Shown: in pieces, positions 63,046-64,000 of the stretch
How positions within the stretch are numbered: position 1 is the first letter of the stretch
How the letters are laid out: each line of letters begins with the position of its first letter
Source: Roseihalotalea indica
GTDB taxonomy: Bacteria > Bacteroidota > Bacteroidia > Cytophagales > Cyclobacteriaceae
Direction: 5' to 3'
Assembly: GCF_022458895.1 (NCBI RefSeq)
Contig: NZ_JAINFL010000014.1
Location: 186,001-250,000 of the forward strand
Length of the DNA stretch: 64,000 nucleotides
Translations under genes and position numbers: made by a program
Notes under the pieces: generated by a model
The model's database searches: none
What the model was told of the DNA's origin: nothing
Seen by the model: the letters and a program-made list of their open reading frames with translations, nothing else

Positions 63046-64000
63046 CTAAAAAGTAACGCGCGCTCCCAGGGATACAAGCCGGGTATTGGGGTAAGGGGTG
63101 TAATCTATTCCGGCAGAAAGTAGACTAGCCCGGCTGGAAGCTTCTGGGTCCAGACCGGTATAGTTGGTGAAGGTGAAAAGGTTCGTTCCGGACAACGTCA
63201 ATTGAGCGCCCCGAACGATATTTCCGTTAAACATAGATGCTGGAAAAGTATATGACAACCGCACATTTTTTACTCGTAGAAAATCGGCATCTTCCAAAAA
63301 GCGGGTGGAGACCAGCGTGGTAAGCGTAGTAGTATTTCCGCCTTGCGAAGGTCGGGGCACGGTGTTACTGGGGTTCTCCGGAGTCCAGAAATCAGCCACT
63401 TCGGCGAAGTTCTGCACAAAAGGCACACCGCGAGAAAAGAGGTTTCGGGCAGTATTGTACACCTGATAACCCGTAGCAAAATTGAGGAAAAGGGATAAGG
63501 ATAGGTTCTTGTACGAAACGGTGTTTTCCATACCGCCGAAAAACTTGGGAGTAGGAGTACCCACAAACGTTTTATCGCCAATATCAAGTACTCCGTTTCC
63601 ATTCAGGTCTGCATAGCGAGGGTCGCCCGGCACGGCACCGGACCACTCAAGGGCTTCATCTTCCTCGCCTAACTGCCAAACACCCGCATATTGATACATG
63701 TAGAAAGCTCCCACCGGATGGCCCGCCCGGGTTAGGTTGGCCTGCTGGTTGGATAGAGGAATTAGCTCCCCGGGTATTTCCAAGGGTTCGCCGATAGAAT
63801 TGGTGCCGATGTTGATAACCTCATTTTTATTATATGAGATATTAAAATCGGTTGTCCAGGATACGTTACCGGTGATATTTCGGGAGAAAAAAGAAAACTC
63901 AACCCCGGTATTTTTGACCGACCCCAGGTTAACAATAGGGTCCTGACCTACGCCTGAAGTAAGCGGGATTGGTGTGGAGACCAGTAGGTCCTCCGACTGC
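63046..64000 (-). CDS. SusC/RagA-type TonB-dependent transporter, C-terminal part, 5' end outside window
   Basis: Reading leftward from the right edge, the frame stays open to a stop at 63046-63048. About 317 residues of the barrel are present, with GSVKNTGVEFSFFSRNITG near the edge, the DLNGNGVLDIGDKTFVG calcium-like turn typical of SusC barrels, DFLRVKNVRLSYTFP and the end LVSLGARVTF. The plug and N-terminal domains are off the window, so whether it has an STN domain is unknown. It heads the sulfatase operon. Confidence 0.95.
   Translation of the reverse strand, partial: QSEDLLVSTPIPLTSGVGQDPIVNLGSVKNTGVEFSFFSRNITGNVSWTTDFNISYNKNEVINIGTNSIGEPLEIPGELIPLSNQQANLTRAGHPVGAFYMYQYAGVWQLGEEDEALEWSGAVPGDPRYADLNGNGVLDIGDKTFVGTPTPKFFGGMENTVSYKNLSLSLFLNFATGYQVYNTARNLFSRGVPFVQNFAEVADFWTPENPSNTVPRPSQGGNTTTLTTLVSTRFLEDADFLRVKNVRLSYTFPASMFNGNIVRGAQLTLSGTNLFTFTNYTGLDPEASSRASLLSAGIDYTPYPNTRLVSLGARVTF

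Overview
The window comes from a Bacteroidota genome. It holds four complete SusC/SusD pairs on the + strand and one SusD plus a truncated SusC on the - strand. It also has an ECF sigma factor/FecR anti-sigma pair feeding an STN-domain SusC, SPII lipoproteins, and starts without strong Shine-Dalgarno sequences. Five sulfatases, the SusC style and LacI-type control suggest a marine, Cytophagales-like glycan degrader; that placement is inference. No rRNA, tRNA, insertion sequence or CRISPR array was seen.

Layout. (1) 1-1543: tail of a pectin methylesterase gene and an exported alpha/beta-hydrolase. (2) 1834-12197: sigma factor, FecR, STN-SusC, SusD, then an exported GH31 glycosidase and a polysaccharide deacetylase. 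(3) 12414-23915: LacI regulator 1, a cytosolic Gfo/Idh/MocA oxidoreductase, then an operon of two Tat-exported Gfo/Idh/MocA oxidoreductases, an exported sugar isomerase-like TIM barrel, SusC, SusD and a small lipoprotein. (4) 24454-27876: a sodium/solute symporter with NagB- and NagA-like enzymes. (5) 28386-37382: a PVC-type dehydrogenase-like lipoprotein lacking a heme motif, a HiPIP-like Fe-S lipoprotein, a ceramidase-like lipoprotein, SusC and SusD, closed by a clear terminator. (6) 37566-41712: BNR_4 lipoprotein, second ceramidase-like protein, beta-propeller-like protein. (7) 42075-53503: LacI regulator 2, two exported enolase-superfamily dehydratase-like proteins around a SusC/SusD pair, a TIM-barrel lipoprotein, and an Nramp-fold transporter without the metal-binding residues. 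(8) 53552-64000, - strand: SusC, SusD and five sulfatases reading leftward.

Main points. An 18-bp perfect palindrome, TTCGGGTACGTACCCGAA, occurs three times exactly and once degenerately. The sites lie upstream of the oxidoreductase at 13621, the symporter-NagB-NagA operon, and (two sites 222 bp apart) the PVC/HiPIP/SusCD operon. It is a strong candidate operator for LacI regulator 1 and ties regions 3-5 into one regulon around amino-sugar catabolism. A second element, TTAATCGATTAA and relatives, flanks LacI regulator 2. Between 13.6 and 53.5 kb there are three SusC/SusD pairs but no glycoside hydrolase or lyase that I recognise. Their place is taken by exported oxidoreductases, TIM-barrel isomerase-like proteins, enolase-superfamily enzymes, a probable PVC dehydrogenase with its own Fe-S partner and ceramidase-fold proteins. 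I infer an envelope pathway that opens or modifies glycans by oxidation and elimination, related to the 3-keto-glycoside route reported in Bacteroides but with different components. This is the most likely undescribed system in the window.
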